Source of the DNA: Deltaproteobacteria bacterium
GTDB taxonomy: Bacteria > Desulfobacterota > Desulfarculia > Adiutricales > Adiutricaceae
Assembly (NCBI GenBank): GCA_031269135.1
Contig: JAISZP010000246.1
Location: 1-8,186 of the forward strand
Direction of reading: 5' to 3'
DNA: 8,186 nucleotides
Part shown: one piece after another, positions 1 through 5,763 of the stretch
How the letters are laid out: every line of letters begins with the position of its first letter
Numbering within the stretch: the first letter of the stretch is position 1
Program-made: the position numbers and the translations under genes
Notes under the pieces: model-generated
What the model saw: only the letters and a program-made list of their open reading frames with translations
What the model was told of the DNA's origin: nothing
Database searches by the model: none

Positions 1-119
1 GTTTCAGCAGGGATCCCGTATTCATAGACTTCGGAATTGTTCAGATCAGGGGCGTCCTTCAAATCGACCTCATGCTGCAAGTAGTTATCTGGAAGCTGCT
101 GGAGCTTTAAATCATTCAT
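1..119 (-). CDS. 5' end of an unrecognised gene (partial, runs off the left edge)
   Basis: Only the first 39 codons are visible. They read MNDLKLQQLPDNY, then an acidic, soluble-looking stretch (LQHEVDLKDAPDLNN) and SEVYEYGIPAE at the window edge. There is no signal peptide or membrane segment, and I do not recognise the family. Two in-frame ATGs are available, at 125 and 119. The AAGGA ribosome site at 128-132 (minus strand) lies 8 nt before the ATG at 119 but only 2 nt before the one at 125, so I chose 119. The gene is the only one downstream of the palindrome array at 229-605 and of the promoter at 262-289. This implies dedicated, probably repressible control. The reading frame and RBS are seen directly; the function is unknown. 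Confidence 0.72.
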   Translation of the reverse strand, partial: MNDLKLQQLPDNYLQHEVDLKDAPDLNNSEVYEYGIPAE

Positions 120-228
120 CGTCATATTCCTTCGGGGATGACCCTTAAGTTTGGATTAAGAGAGAGGCGAGGCTCTTTGTCGCGATGCAATCTAAATACA
201 AGTAAAACCAGCGTTTAGTTACGTCAAC

Positions 229-313
229 CTCTCAATTGAGAGTACGCTTGCTCTTATTTGAAAGATAAGTCTCTCATTTGAGATGTCAAGCCCTAAACTC
301 TCTCATTTGACAG
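229..313. promoter_or_regulatory. Promoter-proximal cluster of four 14-bp palindromes (candidate operators)
   Basis: The copies are CTCTCAATTGAGAG at 229-242 (perfect), CTCTTATTTGAAAG at 251-264 (degenerate), CTCTCATTTGAGAT at 271-284 and CTCTCATTTGACAG at 300-313. The shared pattern is CTCTCAWWTGAGAG, a dyad suited to a homodimeric DNA-binding protein. Centre-to-centre distances are 22, 20 and 29 bp, so the first three lie about two helical turns apart on the same DNA face. The cluster overlaps the promoter of the left-edge gene. I do not recognise the motif as the site of a named regulator. Confidence 0.7.
262..289 (-). promoter_or_regulatory. Sigma-70-like promoter facing the left-edge gene, with an operator in its spacer
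   Basis: Read on the minus strand there is a perfect -35 TTGACA (284-289), a 16-bp spacer and a -10 TATCTT (262-267, 4 of 6 consensus). The spacer is occupied almost exactly by one palindrome copy (271-284). A degenerate copy (251-264) covers the -10 and the probable start point. A protein bound there would exclude RNA polymerase, which is the classical repressor arrangement. Transcription would start near 255, giving a 5' leader of about 135 nt before the ATG at 119, and the palindrome at 229-242 would lie inside that leader. Confidence 0.55.
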
Positions 314-320
314 AAAAAGT

Positions 321-490
321 TCACTTAAAAAATTAACTATTTGAAATTATTAAAGAAAATAAGCCAAATCAGAAAATTTTTTCGCCAAATATTGAAAATA
401 AATTCAATTCAGTTCTTAAGTATATTTGAATGTTAATTTGCTGAAATTACTTTAAAAAATAGAATCAAAATCGTCAAAAACGTCATTTTT
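321..490. other. Very AT-rich core between the two palindrome clusters
   Basis: By hand count about 34 of 170 bases are G or C (about 20%), against roughly half in the coding regions nearby. It is rich in A- and T-tracts and has no usable reading frame. It may be intrinsically curved or easily melted DNA that allows looping between the clusters at 229-313 and 509-605. AT-rich DNA flanked by repeats also occurs at replication or partition sites, but no DnaA box or known partition motif was seen. Confidence 0.5.
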
Positions 491-508
491 TAACCGCTCC
501 TTGGTTTG

Positions 509-605
509 CTCTCAATTGAGAGACTTTTTTCCATTTGATTGGAGAAACTCTCTCAAATGAGAGAGTTTTTGTCGGTCACGATACCAAAACTCTCTCATTT
601 GAGAG
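509..605. promoter_or_regulatory. Distal cluster of three 14-bp palindromes
   Basis: The copies are CTCTCAATTGAGAG at 509-522, CTCTCAAATGAGAG at 550-563 and CTCTCATTTGAGAG at 592-605, all perfect in both arms. Centres are 41 and 42 bp apart (four helical turns), and the nearest proximal copy is 209 bp away (close to twenty turns). The middle copy extends to a 10-bp arm on each side (545-568) with an AAAT loop followed by five T residues, so as RNA it could also form a terminator-like hairpin. No rightward gene follows within 900 bp. The cluster therefore most likely serves the left-edge promoter by looping or cooperative binding. Confidence 0.65.
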
Positions 606-800
606 TGTGTCGTGCGTTCCGTCCGGCAATCAAAGGGAAATAAAGGGTGATTTTAGGGAAAAAAAGAGGTTTTTAAAGCCGAAGAGAAGGGCGATCACGT
701 TGTAAATGCTTGCTTAGAGAGGTTTTATTTTTTGCGAGTTTTTTGGCGGGGAGGGTGAAATCTTTTAATCAGGGCAAAGAGGCCGGTCGGCGAGGTTTGT
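606..800. other. Non-coding stretch, purine-rich, nothing identified
   Basis: No open frame of useful length with a ribosome site is present on either strand. The plus strand is purine-rich, with several GGGAAA-like blocks between about 640 and 700 but no clear period. No promoter or terminator was convincing. Confidence 0.4.
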
Positions 801-966
801 CTTGGCTAGCTTGACTTGGCTAGGTTAGCTTGGCTTGATTTGCCTGGGCTGGGCTGGGCTTGATTTATCTAGGCTAGGCGAGTTGGCTTGCCCCTTACTT
901 GACTTGACTGGATTGGACTTGACTTGATTTGATTTGATTCGGATTTGGACTTGATTTGACTTGGCG
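801..966. repeat. Degenerate 5-bp tandem repeat (TTGRY-like, about 33 units)
   Basis: On the plus strand the sequence reads as variations on TTGGC, TTGAC, TTGAT and GGGCT in a 5-bp register, for example CTTGG CTAGC TTGAC TTGGC near 801-820 and TTGAC TTGAT TTGAT TTGAT near 920-940. A few insertions shift the register. The repeat is non-coding and shares no unit with the other arrays in this window. It is best explained as an old slippage-generated simple repeat. Confidence 0.65.
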
Positions 967-1275
967 GATTGATGACAATAGCGACAAAACTATGCGAAAA
1001 CCGCTTTCTCGTCATCATAAGCGGAAAGGGGGCGGGGATGTCGACGGTTTGGATTTCACCACAAAAAAGGATGCCGCTTTTGGCGACGATTACCGTGAAA
1101 TATGACGCCGTATTTCAAGACTTCGGGGCGGCGCCTTCCGCAGGCGACATATATAGTTATTGTTGCCGATAAAACCTTGATTTTCATCTGCAGCTGACCG
1201 AGTCGAGCCGTGAGCTAGAAGGAAAGGGTTTTGCCGATTGCACAGACTGAGTTTTTTGGCTTAGAACTTGAATGT
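967..1275. other. Gene-free stretch with small hairpins and one weak 67-codon frame
   Basis: A plus-strand frame from a TTG at 969 (next in-frame ATG at 972) to a stop at 1172 encodes 67 residues. It has no Shine-Dalgarno site, no recognisable domain and a composition typical of chance frames, so I do not call it a gene. Two hairpins are visible. One pairs CCGCTT (1001-1006) with AAGCGG (1019-1024), and an overlapping alternative pairs GATGAC (971-976) with GTCATC (1011-1016). The other pairs GAAATA (1097-1102) with TATTTC (1111-1116). A decayed gene or a structured RNA is possible, but neither is demonstrated. Confidence 0.35.
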
Positions 1276-1335
1276 GTTTGGCAGGTAGCGGCTTGGAATG
1301 GAGCGGCTTGGCATGGAGCGGCTTGGCAGGCGGGG
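1276..1335. repeat. 15-bp tandem array, four units
   Basis: Units start at 1276, 1291, 1306 and 1321 and follow GCTTGGMATGGAGCG. The two central units (1291-1305 and 1306-1320) differ at one base. The first and last units are more diverged. The array is non-coding. Confidence 0.7.
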
Positions 1336-1363
1336 GGTTGATGAAGAAAATCAACCTAAAGAA

Positions 1364-1461
1364 AGCTTATGACAGAGAACTTGCAACAGAAAGCTTATGA
1401 CAAAAAACTTGCGACAAAGAGCTTGCGACAAAGAGCTTATGCAAGTTAAAGCTTGAAGTTT
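1364..1461. repeat. 14-bp tandem array, seven units in perfect register
   Basis: Units begin at 1364, 1378, 1392, 1406, 1420, 1434 and 1448 and follow ARCTTRYGACAAAG. Members include AGCTTATGACAGAG, AACTTGCGACAAAG and AGCTTGCGACAAAG, and the last unit is weak. Units differ by substitutions only, so the 14-bp spacing has survived while the sequence drifted. The array lies downstream of the OmpA-family gene, beyond its candidate terminator. Confidence 0.75.
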
Positions 1462-1504
1462 AAATCTTAAAACCTTGCGCCTTCAATATAGACCATTAAA
1501 TCCT

Positions 1505-1553
1505 GCCGCTAAAAATCGCTGGACGGCAGTCACGGCGATTCGGCAATAGCGGC
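1505..1553 (-). terminator. Candidate transcription terminator of the OmpA-family gene
   Basis: Immediately after the minus-strand stop codon there are two nested inverted repeats. The outer one is GCCGCTA (1505-1511) with TAGCGGC (1547-1553). The inner one is AATCGC (1514-1519) with GCGATT (1535-1540). Read in the gene's direction the inner stem ends in GCGATTTTTA, so a short U-tract directly follows it, as in intrinsic terminators. The inner stem is only 6 bp with a 15-nt loop, which contains a further GAC/GTC pairing, so efficiency may be modest. Confidence 0.45.
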
Positions 1554-1554
1554 G

Positions 1555-2727
1555 TCAATTCAGCATAATGAACTCGACCCGCCGATTTTGGGCCTGGGCC
1601 TCTTCCGAGGAATTGTCGACGCTTGGGGCCATATCGCCGTAGCCGACTATCACCAGCCTGTCTTTGTCGATGTCGGCCATTTCAACGAGCCAATCAGCCA
1701 CTGATTGAGCTCGGCGATAGCTGAGCTTTAAATTGTAGTCATTCGATCCGATATTGTCGGTGTGCCCTCCGATGAGCAGCTTGCGGTTTTTAAATGCCGG
1801 GCGGTTTAGAGCCTCCCCGAAGACCTGTAGAAGTTCCAGAGATTGCGGGGTTAATTCGGAGGAGTTGTATGGAAACAAGATTGTCGCCCAGACGTTTAAC
1901 GAGATTTTGATGGTGACGTTTCCCTGCTCGTCGAAAGACAGCCAAGGTTGGTCGGATGGGGTGATTCCCTGCCCTTGACGATCGTAAAAACCGTCGGTAA
2001 GCTCCAAAGAACCGTCGGCAAGGCGGCGGTAGAGCAAGTTGTCCTTCCAAACGTAACTGACGGCATCCAGCTCCGATTGAGCAGGTATCGACACCGAGCT
2101 AGGCTCAAGCGTGATATACTCTGGTGTTTGTTTGGGTTCTTCAAGAGTCGCCGGCCCGGCGACAACCTCTCGGCTCTCGTCAGGCACGGCGTCTTGGGCG
2201 CCGATGACCGGATTCGTCATCTCAGGCTCAGTTGTTTGCGCCTCTTTTTCTTGCGTGGTTGGGGTTTGAGGCGCGACCCTAACGGGATCGTCTGCGGAGG
2301 TAAGGTCTGCGCCGATATTCGGCATAGGCGCGTTCAGCGTTGAAAGCTCCCGAGAGGTTAAGGGCGCCGCTGACTGGCTTAGCCGGTCGTCTTGACTGAC
2401 GGAGGCTGAATCGCTGTTTGATTTGTTTTGGTTTATGGGCGGGGCGGCGGCGTTTTCGGATGAAGCAGATGAGCCGACAAGATTATCATGAAGGTCGTCA
2501 TGACTGTCGTCAAGATTGGCGTCATGATGGTCGTCATGATGGTCGTCATGATGGTCATTAAGAGGCTGCTGATGGATTAAATCTTCAGCCGGGTTCATCT
2601 CGCTATGGACGCTCCGTGGAGCCGGGCTTTCAGCGAATTCGACATCTTGGGGCCAAGCCCGGCGGGACCCCCCAAAAAGCCAAAACGTCAGCAATAAAGA
2701 GAATAATAGATGAAGGATCTTTGACAC
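1555..2727 (-). CDS. OmpA-family peptidoglycan-binding envelope protein
   Basis: This protein probably tethers the envelope to peptidoglycan. From the GTG at 2727 it is 390 aa. It has a short basic N-end and a hydrophobic segment at about residues 4-20 (ILHLLFSLLLTFWLFGG) that acts as a signal peptide or anchor. Next come a His/Asp repeat at about 58-82 and a long low-complexity Pro/Ser/Glu-rich linker to about 220. The OmpA C-terminal domain lies at about 277-388, with GHTDNIGSNDYN, LSYRRAQSVADWL and QNRRVEF. D324 and R339 (15 apart) match the Asp/Arg pair that binds diaminopimelate in OmpA proteins. I chose GTG because GGAGAG at 2739-2744 precedes it by 11 nt and it gives a normal signal peptide. 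The longer frame from a TTG at 2811 adds 28 Arg-rich residues and has no ribosome site. There is no beta-barrel or lipobox. The gene is divergent from the radical SAM gene. The exact cellular role is unknown. Confidence 0.88.
   Translation of the reverse strand: MSKILHLLFSLLLTFWLFGGSRRAWPQDVEFAESPAPRSVHSEMNPAEDLIHQQPLNDHHDDHHDDHHDANLDDSHDDLHDNLVGSSASSENAAAPPINQNKSNSDSASVSQDDRLSQSAAPLTSRELSTLNAPMPNIGADLTSADDPVRVAPQTPTTQEKEAQTTEPEMTNPVIGAQDAVPDESREVVAGPATLEEPKQTPEYITLEPSSVSIPAQSELDAVSYVWKDNLLYRRLADGSLELTDGFYDRQGQGITPSDQPWLSFDEQGNVTIKISLNVWATILFPYNSSELTPQSLELLQVFGEALNRPAFKNRKLLIGGHTDNIGSNDYNLKLSYRRAQSVADWLVEMADIDKDRLVIVGYGDMAPSVDNSSEEAQAQNRRVEFIMLN
2485..2556 (-). repeat. In-frame 12-bp tandem array encoding His/Asp repeats in the OmpA-family gene
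   Basis: There are six 12-bp units, and the three at 2521-2532, 2533-2544 and 2545-2556 are identical (GTCATGATGGTC on the plus strand). They encode HHDD-type tetrapeptides, and the remaining units decay to ANLDDSHDDLHD. Identical copies suggest recent slippage and likely length variation between strains. The His/Asp richness could bind divalent metal, which is speculation. Confidence 0.85.
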
Positions 2728-2820
2728 TCTGCCGACAGCTCTCCGATATAGATTTAGGATAGGTTGGATGAGACGCCGACTTGCCCGGCGCCGGACCGCA
2801 ATACGATGCAAAGGGGCGTA

Positions 2821-2925
2821 ACTGCTTAATATAAAGGCATGACTTCTTAATTTAAAGGCGAAACTTCTTAAGATAAAGGCGTAGCTTCTTAATTAAAATG
2901 CGAAACTTCTTAATTTAAAGGCTTG
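2821..2925. repeat. 21-bp tandem array, five units in perfect register
   Basis: Units start at 2821, 2842, 2863, 2884 and 2905, each exactly 21 bp. They share ACTTCTTAATTTAAAGGC followed by three variable bases, and a partial unit (AAAGGGGCGTA) precedes at 2810-2820. The spacing equals two helical turns, so the AT-rich blocks face the same side of the DNA. The array sits in the divergent space between the OmpA-family gene and the radical SAM gene, where both promoters must lie. No clear -35/-10 pair was found inside it. Confidence 0.8.
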
Positions 2926-2939
2926 GCGTCGGCCGACGC
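2926..2939. promoter_or_regulatory. Perfect 14-bp GC-rich palindrome between divergent genes
   Basis: GCGTCGGCCGACGC is a perfect dyad with no central spacer, placed directly at the end of the 21-bp array and between two divergent genes. A dimeric regulator could bind it, but only one copy is present and no promoter elements were assigned, so its role is uncertain. Confidence 0.3.
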
Positions 2940-3006
2940 TGATGAATGAAAGCGGGCCGGAGAGCGAGAGACGAAAACAATCGCTAAATTCGGCAGGGGG
3001 AGACGC

Positions 3007-3108
3007 AGTCTTTTAAACCCGCAGTTTTTTAAACCCAGTAGTCTTTTAAACCCGGCAGTCTTTATAAACCCAGAAGACTTTTAAACCTCGTAGTCTTTTA
3101 AACCCATT
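3007..3108. repeat. About 17-bp tandem array, six units
   Basis: Units start at 3007, 3023, 3040, 3057, 3075 and 3092 and have lengths of 16 to 18 bp. The consensus is AGTCTTTTAAACCC plus a variable tail of 2-4 bases. The array lies in the upstream region of the radical SAM-ispG pair and ends about 25 bp before its ribosome site. The transcript's 5' end may therefore include some of these units. Confidence 0.8.
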
Positions 3109-3148
3109 AGATTGCGGGTAAGGTTCGTTTCAAGGGAGGATGCTTGGC

Positions 3149-4204
3149 ATGGCCAACAATTACCGTAGTCCGACTTATCAGGAGCTTAGCGCTCCTAAAG
3201 AGTTAGACTGGCGGCCATACAGATCGGAACAATATTTTCTCTACCGAAAGCAGTGGGATGAACGCGGCTTAAACGGTAAGGCGCGCGGCTTTCCTCTTCA
3301 TTTGGATATAGACCCTACAAACCGCTGCAATCTCAAGTGTCGGATGTGTCCCAGAACGTATTATTTGGAGCATGGACTGAAAGGTTGGGCGCCTAACGGG
3401 CCGTCGGATATGGATATGGGACTCTATGTTGGAATCATTGAAGGAAGTTACGACAAAGGGCTAAGATCGGTGAAGCTCAATTTTCTTGGAGAACCCCTCT
3501 TATATCCGGCAATAGCGGAGATGATTAAAATAGCCCATAAAGAAGGGCTTTACGTCATGCTCAACACCAATGCGGTGGCCTTGACTCCGAAACTGTCGAG
3601 GGAGCTGTTGTCGGCAGGTCTCACCGACATCTTTTTTTCTTTCGACTCTCCAGACCCTCGGCAGTACGAAAAAATAAGGGTCGGCGCAAAATACGACGAA
3701 ACATTGGATAATATAAACTCATTTATGGCCATTAAAGATGAACTCAAATTGCATCATGTCCAGACAAGAGCAAGTATGGTTCTTAGCGAAGATTTGGATG
3801 ACCCAGCCGAAATCGTCGATAATTATATCAAACTTTTTAGATCTTTGAAAGTGGCCGAGATAGGCTTCGGCCTGCCGACCGTCATGGGCAGGGACTATTC
3901 GAAGCTGCCGGCGCCTGACGATTTTCTTTGTCCCGATTTATTTAGACGCATGTTCGTCTTCAACGATGGTATATGCGGTCCTTGCTGCGGCGATTGGGAA
4001 AGAAGGCTGCTTGTCGGCGACGCCAACGTCGACGACGTCTCAGCCATTTGGAACGGCAAAGAGTATCAACGATTGAGAGCCAGCCATCTGGCGGGCGACT
4101 GGCGCGGCATTCCGGCATGCCAAGCTTGCAGCGTCCCGTTTTTGTCCGCTTGCGACCCTCTATCCACGCAGCTTGCTTATAAAGACGGCTTGGAGGCCAA
4201 ATGA
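3149..4204 (+). CDS. Radical SAM protein with C-terminal SPASM-type cysteine region
   Basis: This is an S-adenosylmethionine radical enzyme of 351 aa; its substrate cannot be read from the sequence. The radical SAM motif CNLKCRMC (C60, C64, C67; CX3CX2C) would hold the catalytic 4Fe-4S cluster. LGEPLL (GEP at 114-116) matches the GGE-like SAM-binding motif. The C-terminal part has a SPASM/twitch pattern for auxiliary Fe-S: C261 (FLCPDLF), C276, C279 and C280 (CGPCCGDW), then C324, C327 and C335 after the typical IWNG..YQ.LR..H stretch. The ATG at 3149 was preferred because AGGGAGG (3133-3139) lies 9 nt upstream; the ATG at 3140 abuts that site. The stop overlaps the ispG start by 4 bp (ATGA), so the two are co-translated. 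SPASM proteins modify peptides, proteins or small metabolites. A link to isoprenoid metabolism is only suggested by the pairing. Confidence 0.92.
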   Translation: MANNYRSPTYQELSAPKELDWRPYRSEQYFLYRKQWDERGLNGKARGFPLHLDIDPTNRCNLKCRMCPRTYYLEHGLKGWAPNGPSDMDMGLYVGIIEGSYDKGLRSVKLNFLGEPLLYPAIAEMIKIAHKEGLYVMLNTNAVALTPKLSRELLSAGLTDIFFSFDSPDPRQYEKIRVGAKYDETLDNINSFMAIKDELKLHHVQTRASMVLSEDLDDPAEIVDNYIKLFRSLKVAEIGFGLPTVMGRDYSKLPAPDDFLCPDLFRRMFVFNDGICGPCCGDWERRLLVGDANVDDVSAIWNGKEYQRLRASHLAGDWRGIPACQACSVPFLSACDPLSTQLAYKDGLEAK

Positions 4205-5247
4205 CTACCCGGGCTATACGGTTGGGTCCGCTGACCATCGGCGGAGGAGCTCCCATCATCGTTCAGACCATGACCAACACCGATACCAGAGACCCGTCTT
4301 CCACCTTGGCGCAGATAAATTCATGCGCGAGCAGGGGCGCTGAAGTGGTGCGGATTTCGGCGCCGGATATGAAGGCGGCTATGGCGATCTCCGAGATAGT
4401 CCCGCATAGTCCGATTCCGGTGGTGGCAGACATTCATTTCGACTATAGACTAGCCCTCCAGGCCATAGCCGGAGGCGTGGCGGGTTTGCGGCTCAATCCC
4501 GGAAACATCGGCTCGTCAGATAAAATCCGCCTTGTAGCCGAGGCGGCAGGGAAAGCCGGCGCCGCCATAAGAGTCGGGGTGAATTTAGGCTCCCTGGAGG
4601 CTAAAATGGTGGCTCTCTACGGCGACGGACCGCTGGCCATGGTGGAGAGCGCCTTGGCTCAGATAGCTGTTTTGCAGGAGACGGGCTTTAACGATATAAA
4701 GGTTTCTCTTAAAGCGTCAAGCGTCATGGAGACGGTAAAAGCCGTAAGACTTTTCGCCGAAAGAAGCGATATCGCTCAGCATTTGGGAATAACCGAATCA
4801 GGGGACGTGACGACAGGGTCGATAAGGTCGGCGGTTGGTCTGGGGATACTGCTCAGCGAAGGTTTAGGCGACACCATCAGGGTATCTTTGACGGGTCCGC
4901 CGGAAGACGAAGTCGACTGCGCCTGGGAGATCTTAAAGTCGCTCAAGCTAAGAGCAAGAGGTCCGGAATTCATATCTTGCCCCACTTGCGGTCGATGCGA
5001 GATAGATTTGGCGGCACTTTTGAAAGACGTGAAACAGCGCCTGAGTTTCGTAAAAAAACCGCTGACGATCGCGGTTATGGGCTGCGTGGTCAACGGACCG
5101 GGAGAGGCCAAGAGAGCCGACGTAGGCATCGCCGGAGGCCGGGGGAGCGGGAGACTGTTTTTCAAGGGTCTGCCGTGTGGAACATACCCCTTTGAACAGC
5201 TGGCGAGCGTCTTGGAGGATAAAGTCAGAGAGCTGGAGTCTCAATGA
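4201..5247 (+). CDS. ispG: 4-hydroxy-3-methylbut-2-en-1-yl diphosphate synthase (IspG/GcpE)
   Basis: IspG is the penultimate enzyme of the MEP isoprenoid pathway. It reductively converts methylerythritol cyclodiphosphate (MEcPP) to HMBPP using a 4Fe-4S cluster in the cytoplasm. The 348-aa product starts in the usual way (IVQTMTNTDTRD near 20-31) and shows RVGVNLGSLE (124-133), ITESG (197-201), SCPTCGRCEIDL (259-270) and MGCVVNGPGEAKRADVGIAGG (293-313). Expected cluster ligands are C260, C263, C295 and E302. The length matches the short bacterial form and the gene looks intact. It starts inside the stop of the radical SAM gene, with GGAGG at 4192-4196 4 nt before the ATG, indicating translational coupling. 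No other MEP gene is in the window. The gene faces the RACo-like gene across a repeat-filled 516-bp gap, and no clear intrinsic terminator was found after it. Confidence 0.97.
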   Translation: MTTRAIRLGPLTIGGGAPIIVQTMTNTDTRDPSSTLAQINSCASRGAEVVRISAPDMKAAMAISEIVPHSPIPVVADIHFDYRLALQAIAGGVAGLRLNPGNIGSSDKIRLVAEAAGKAGAAIRVGVNLGSLEAKMVALYGDGPLAMVESALAQIAVLQETGFNDIKVSLKASSVMETVKAVRLFAERSDIAQHLGITESGDVTTGSIRSAVGLGILLSEGLGDTIRVSLTGPPEDEVDCAWEILKSLKLRARGPEFISCPTCGRCEIDLAALLKDVKQRLSFVKKPLTIAVMGCVVNGPGEAKRADVGIAGGRGSGRLFFKGLPCGTYPFEQLASVLEDKVRELESQ

Positions 5248-5359
5248 CGCTGCAAAGCCGAGTATTGAAGCCGTTTTTTTCGATGGATCGAATCAAGCGC
5301 TCGGTTCATGCCCGGCGCCTTTCAGTTTCCAGTTTCGAGCATTCCGAAAAAGCTATTGG
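5248..5359. other. Region after ispG, no clear terminator
   Basis: A run of seven T residues occurs at 5274-5280 without a convincing stem before it. It is followed by the short inverted repeat TTCGAT-GG-ATCGAA (5279-5292), whose loop is too tight for a good hairpin. Nothing else was identified here. Confidence 0.3.
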
Positions 5360-5457
5360 AAAGGCTATAGGGAAAGATCTTGGGGAAAGATCTTGGGAAA
5401 GGCCATGAGAAAGGGCATAGGAAGGATCTTGGAAAATGCCATGAGAAAGGGCATAGG
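5360..5457. repeat. 12-13-bp tandem array with a 36-bp higher-order repeat
   Basis: Units resemble AAAGATCTTGGG, AAAGGCCATGAG and AAAGGGCATAGG. The three-unit block at 5388-5421 recurs 36 bp later at 5424-5457 with four mismatches over 34 bp. A block was therefore duplicated after the basic units had already diverged, giving a two-level history like a small satellite. A frame entering from the end of ispG runs through it, but it has no start site of its own and I regard it as chance. Confidence 0.7.
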
Positions 5458-5596
5458 TCTCAATGGATTTTAAAGTTTTTACTCTAAAATCATCAGCGCT
5501 CTTGAAGTTTTAAGGTTGCGTCGCGACGGACACGCGGAGAGATGGTCCCTTACATCATTCAAATGCCTTTTTGTCGTTCGCAAAGGCGCCGGTGCT

Positions 5597-5674
5597 ATGC
5601 AAGTTAAACATGCAGGTCAAATATGCAAGTCAAATACGTAGGTTGAATATGCAAGCCAAATATGCAAGTCAGAA
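5597..5674. repeat. 13-bp tandem array, six units in perfect register
   Basis: Units start every 13 bp from 5597 (5597, 5610, 5623, 5636, 5649, 5662) and follow ATGCAAGTCAAAT. The fourth unit, ACGTAGGTTGAAT, is the most diverged. There are no indels between units. Because 13 is not a multiple of three, the repeated ATG falls in a different frame each time and no protein is encoded. Confidence 0.8.
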
Positions 5675-5695
5675 AGGCCGAGAAAACAAAAGAAA

Positions 5696-5741
5696 GCTGG
5701 AAACAAGAGAAAAATAACGCAGGAAACAAGAAAAAAATAAA
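5696..5741. repeat. 23-bp duplication in an A-rich tract
   Basis: Two adjacent 23-bp units (5696-5718 and 5719-5741) share GGAAACAAGA and an A-rich tail. In the transcript of the RACo-like gene (minus strand) this stretch, 5675-5763, is a G-poor, pyrimidine-rich 3' region without a hairpin. That composition would be compatible with Rho-dependent termination, although no test of this is possible here. Confidence 0.5.
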
Positions 5742-5763
5742 AGAATAAATGAGTAAAAGGCTC

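Noticed and set aside
321..490. Replication origin
   Set aside because: AT-rich DNA beside repeats is suggestive, but I found no DnaA boxes, and no dnaA, rep or par gene is in the window.
229..605. CRISPR array
   Set aside because: Repeats are short palindromes with irregular gaps (from 6 to about 195 bp), no constant-length unique spacers and no cas genes.
969..1172. 67-codon plus-strand frame (TTG start) as a small gene
   Set aside because: No ribosome site, no recognisable domain, chance-like composition, and it sits in a repeat-rich gene-free region.
5177..5473. 98-codon plus-strand frame across the end of ispG
   Set aside because: It overlaps ispG in another frame, then runs through the 12/36-bp repeat, and has no ribosome site.
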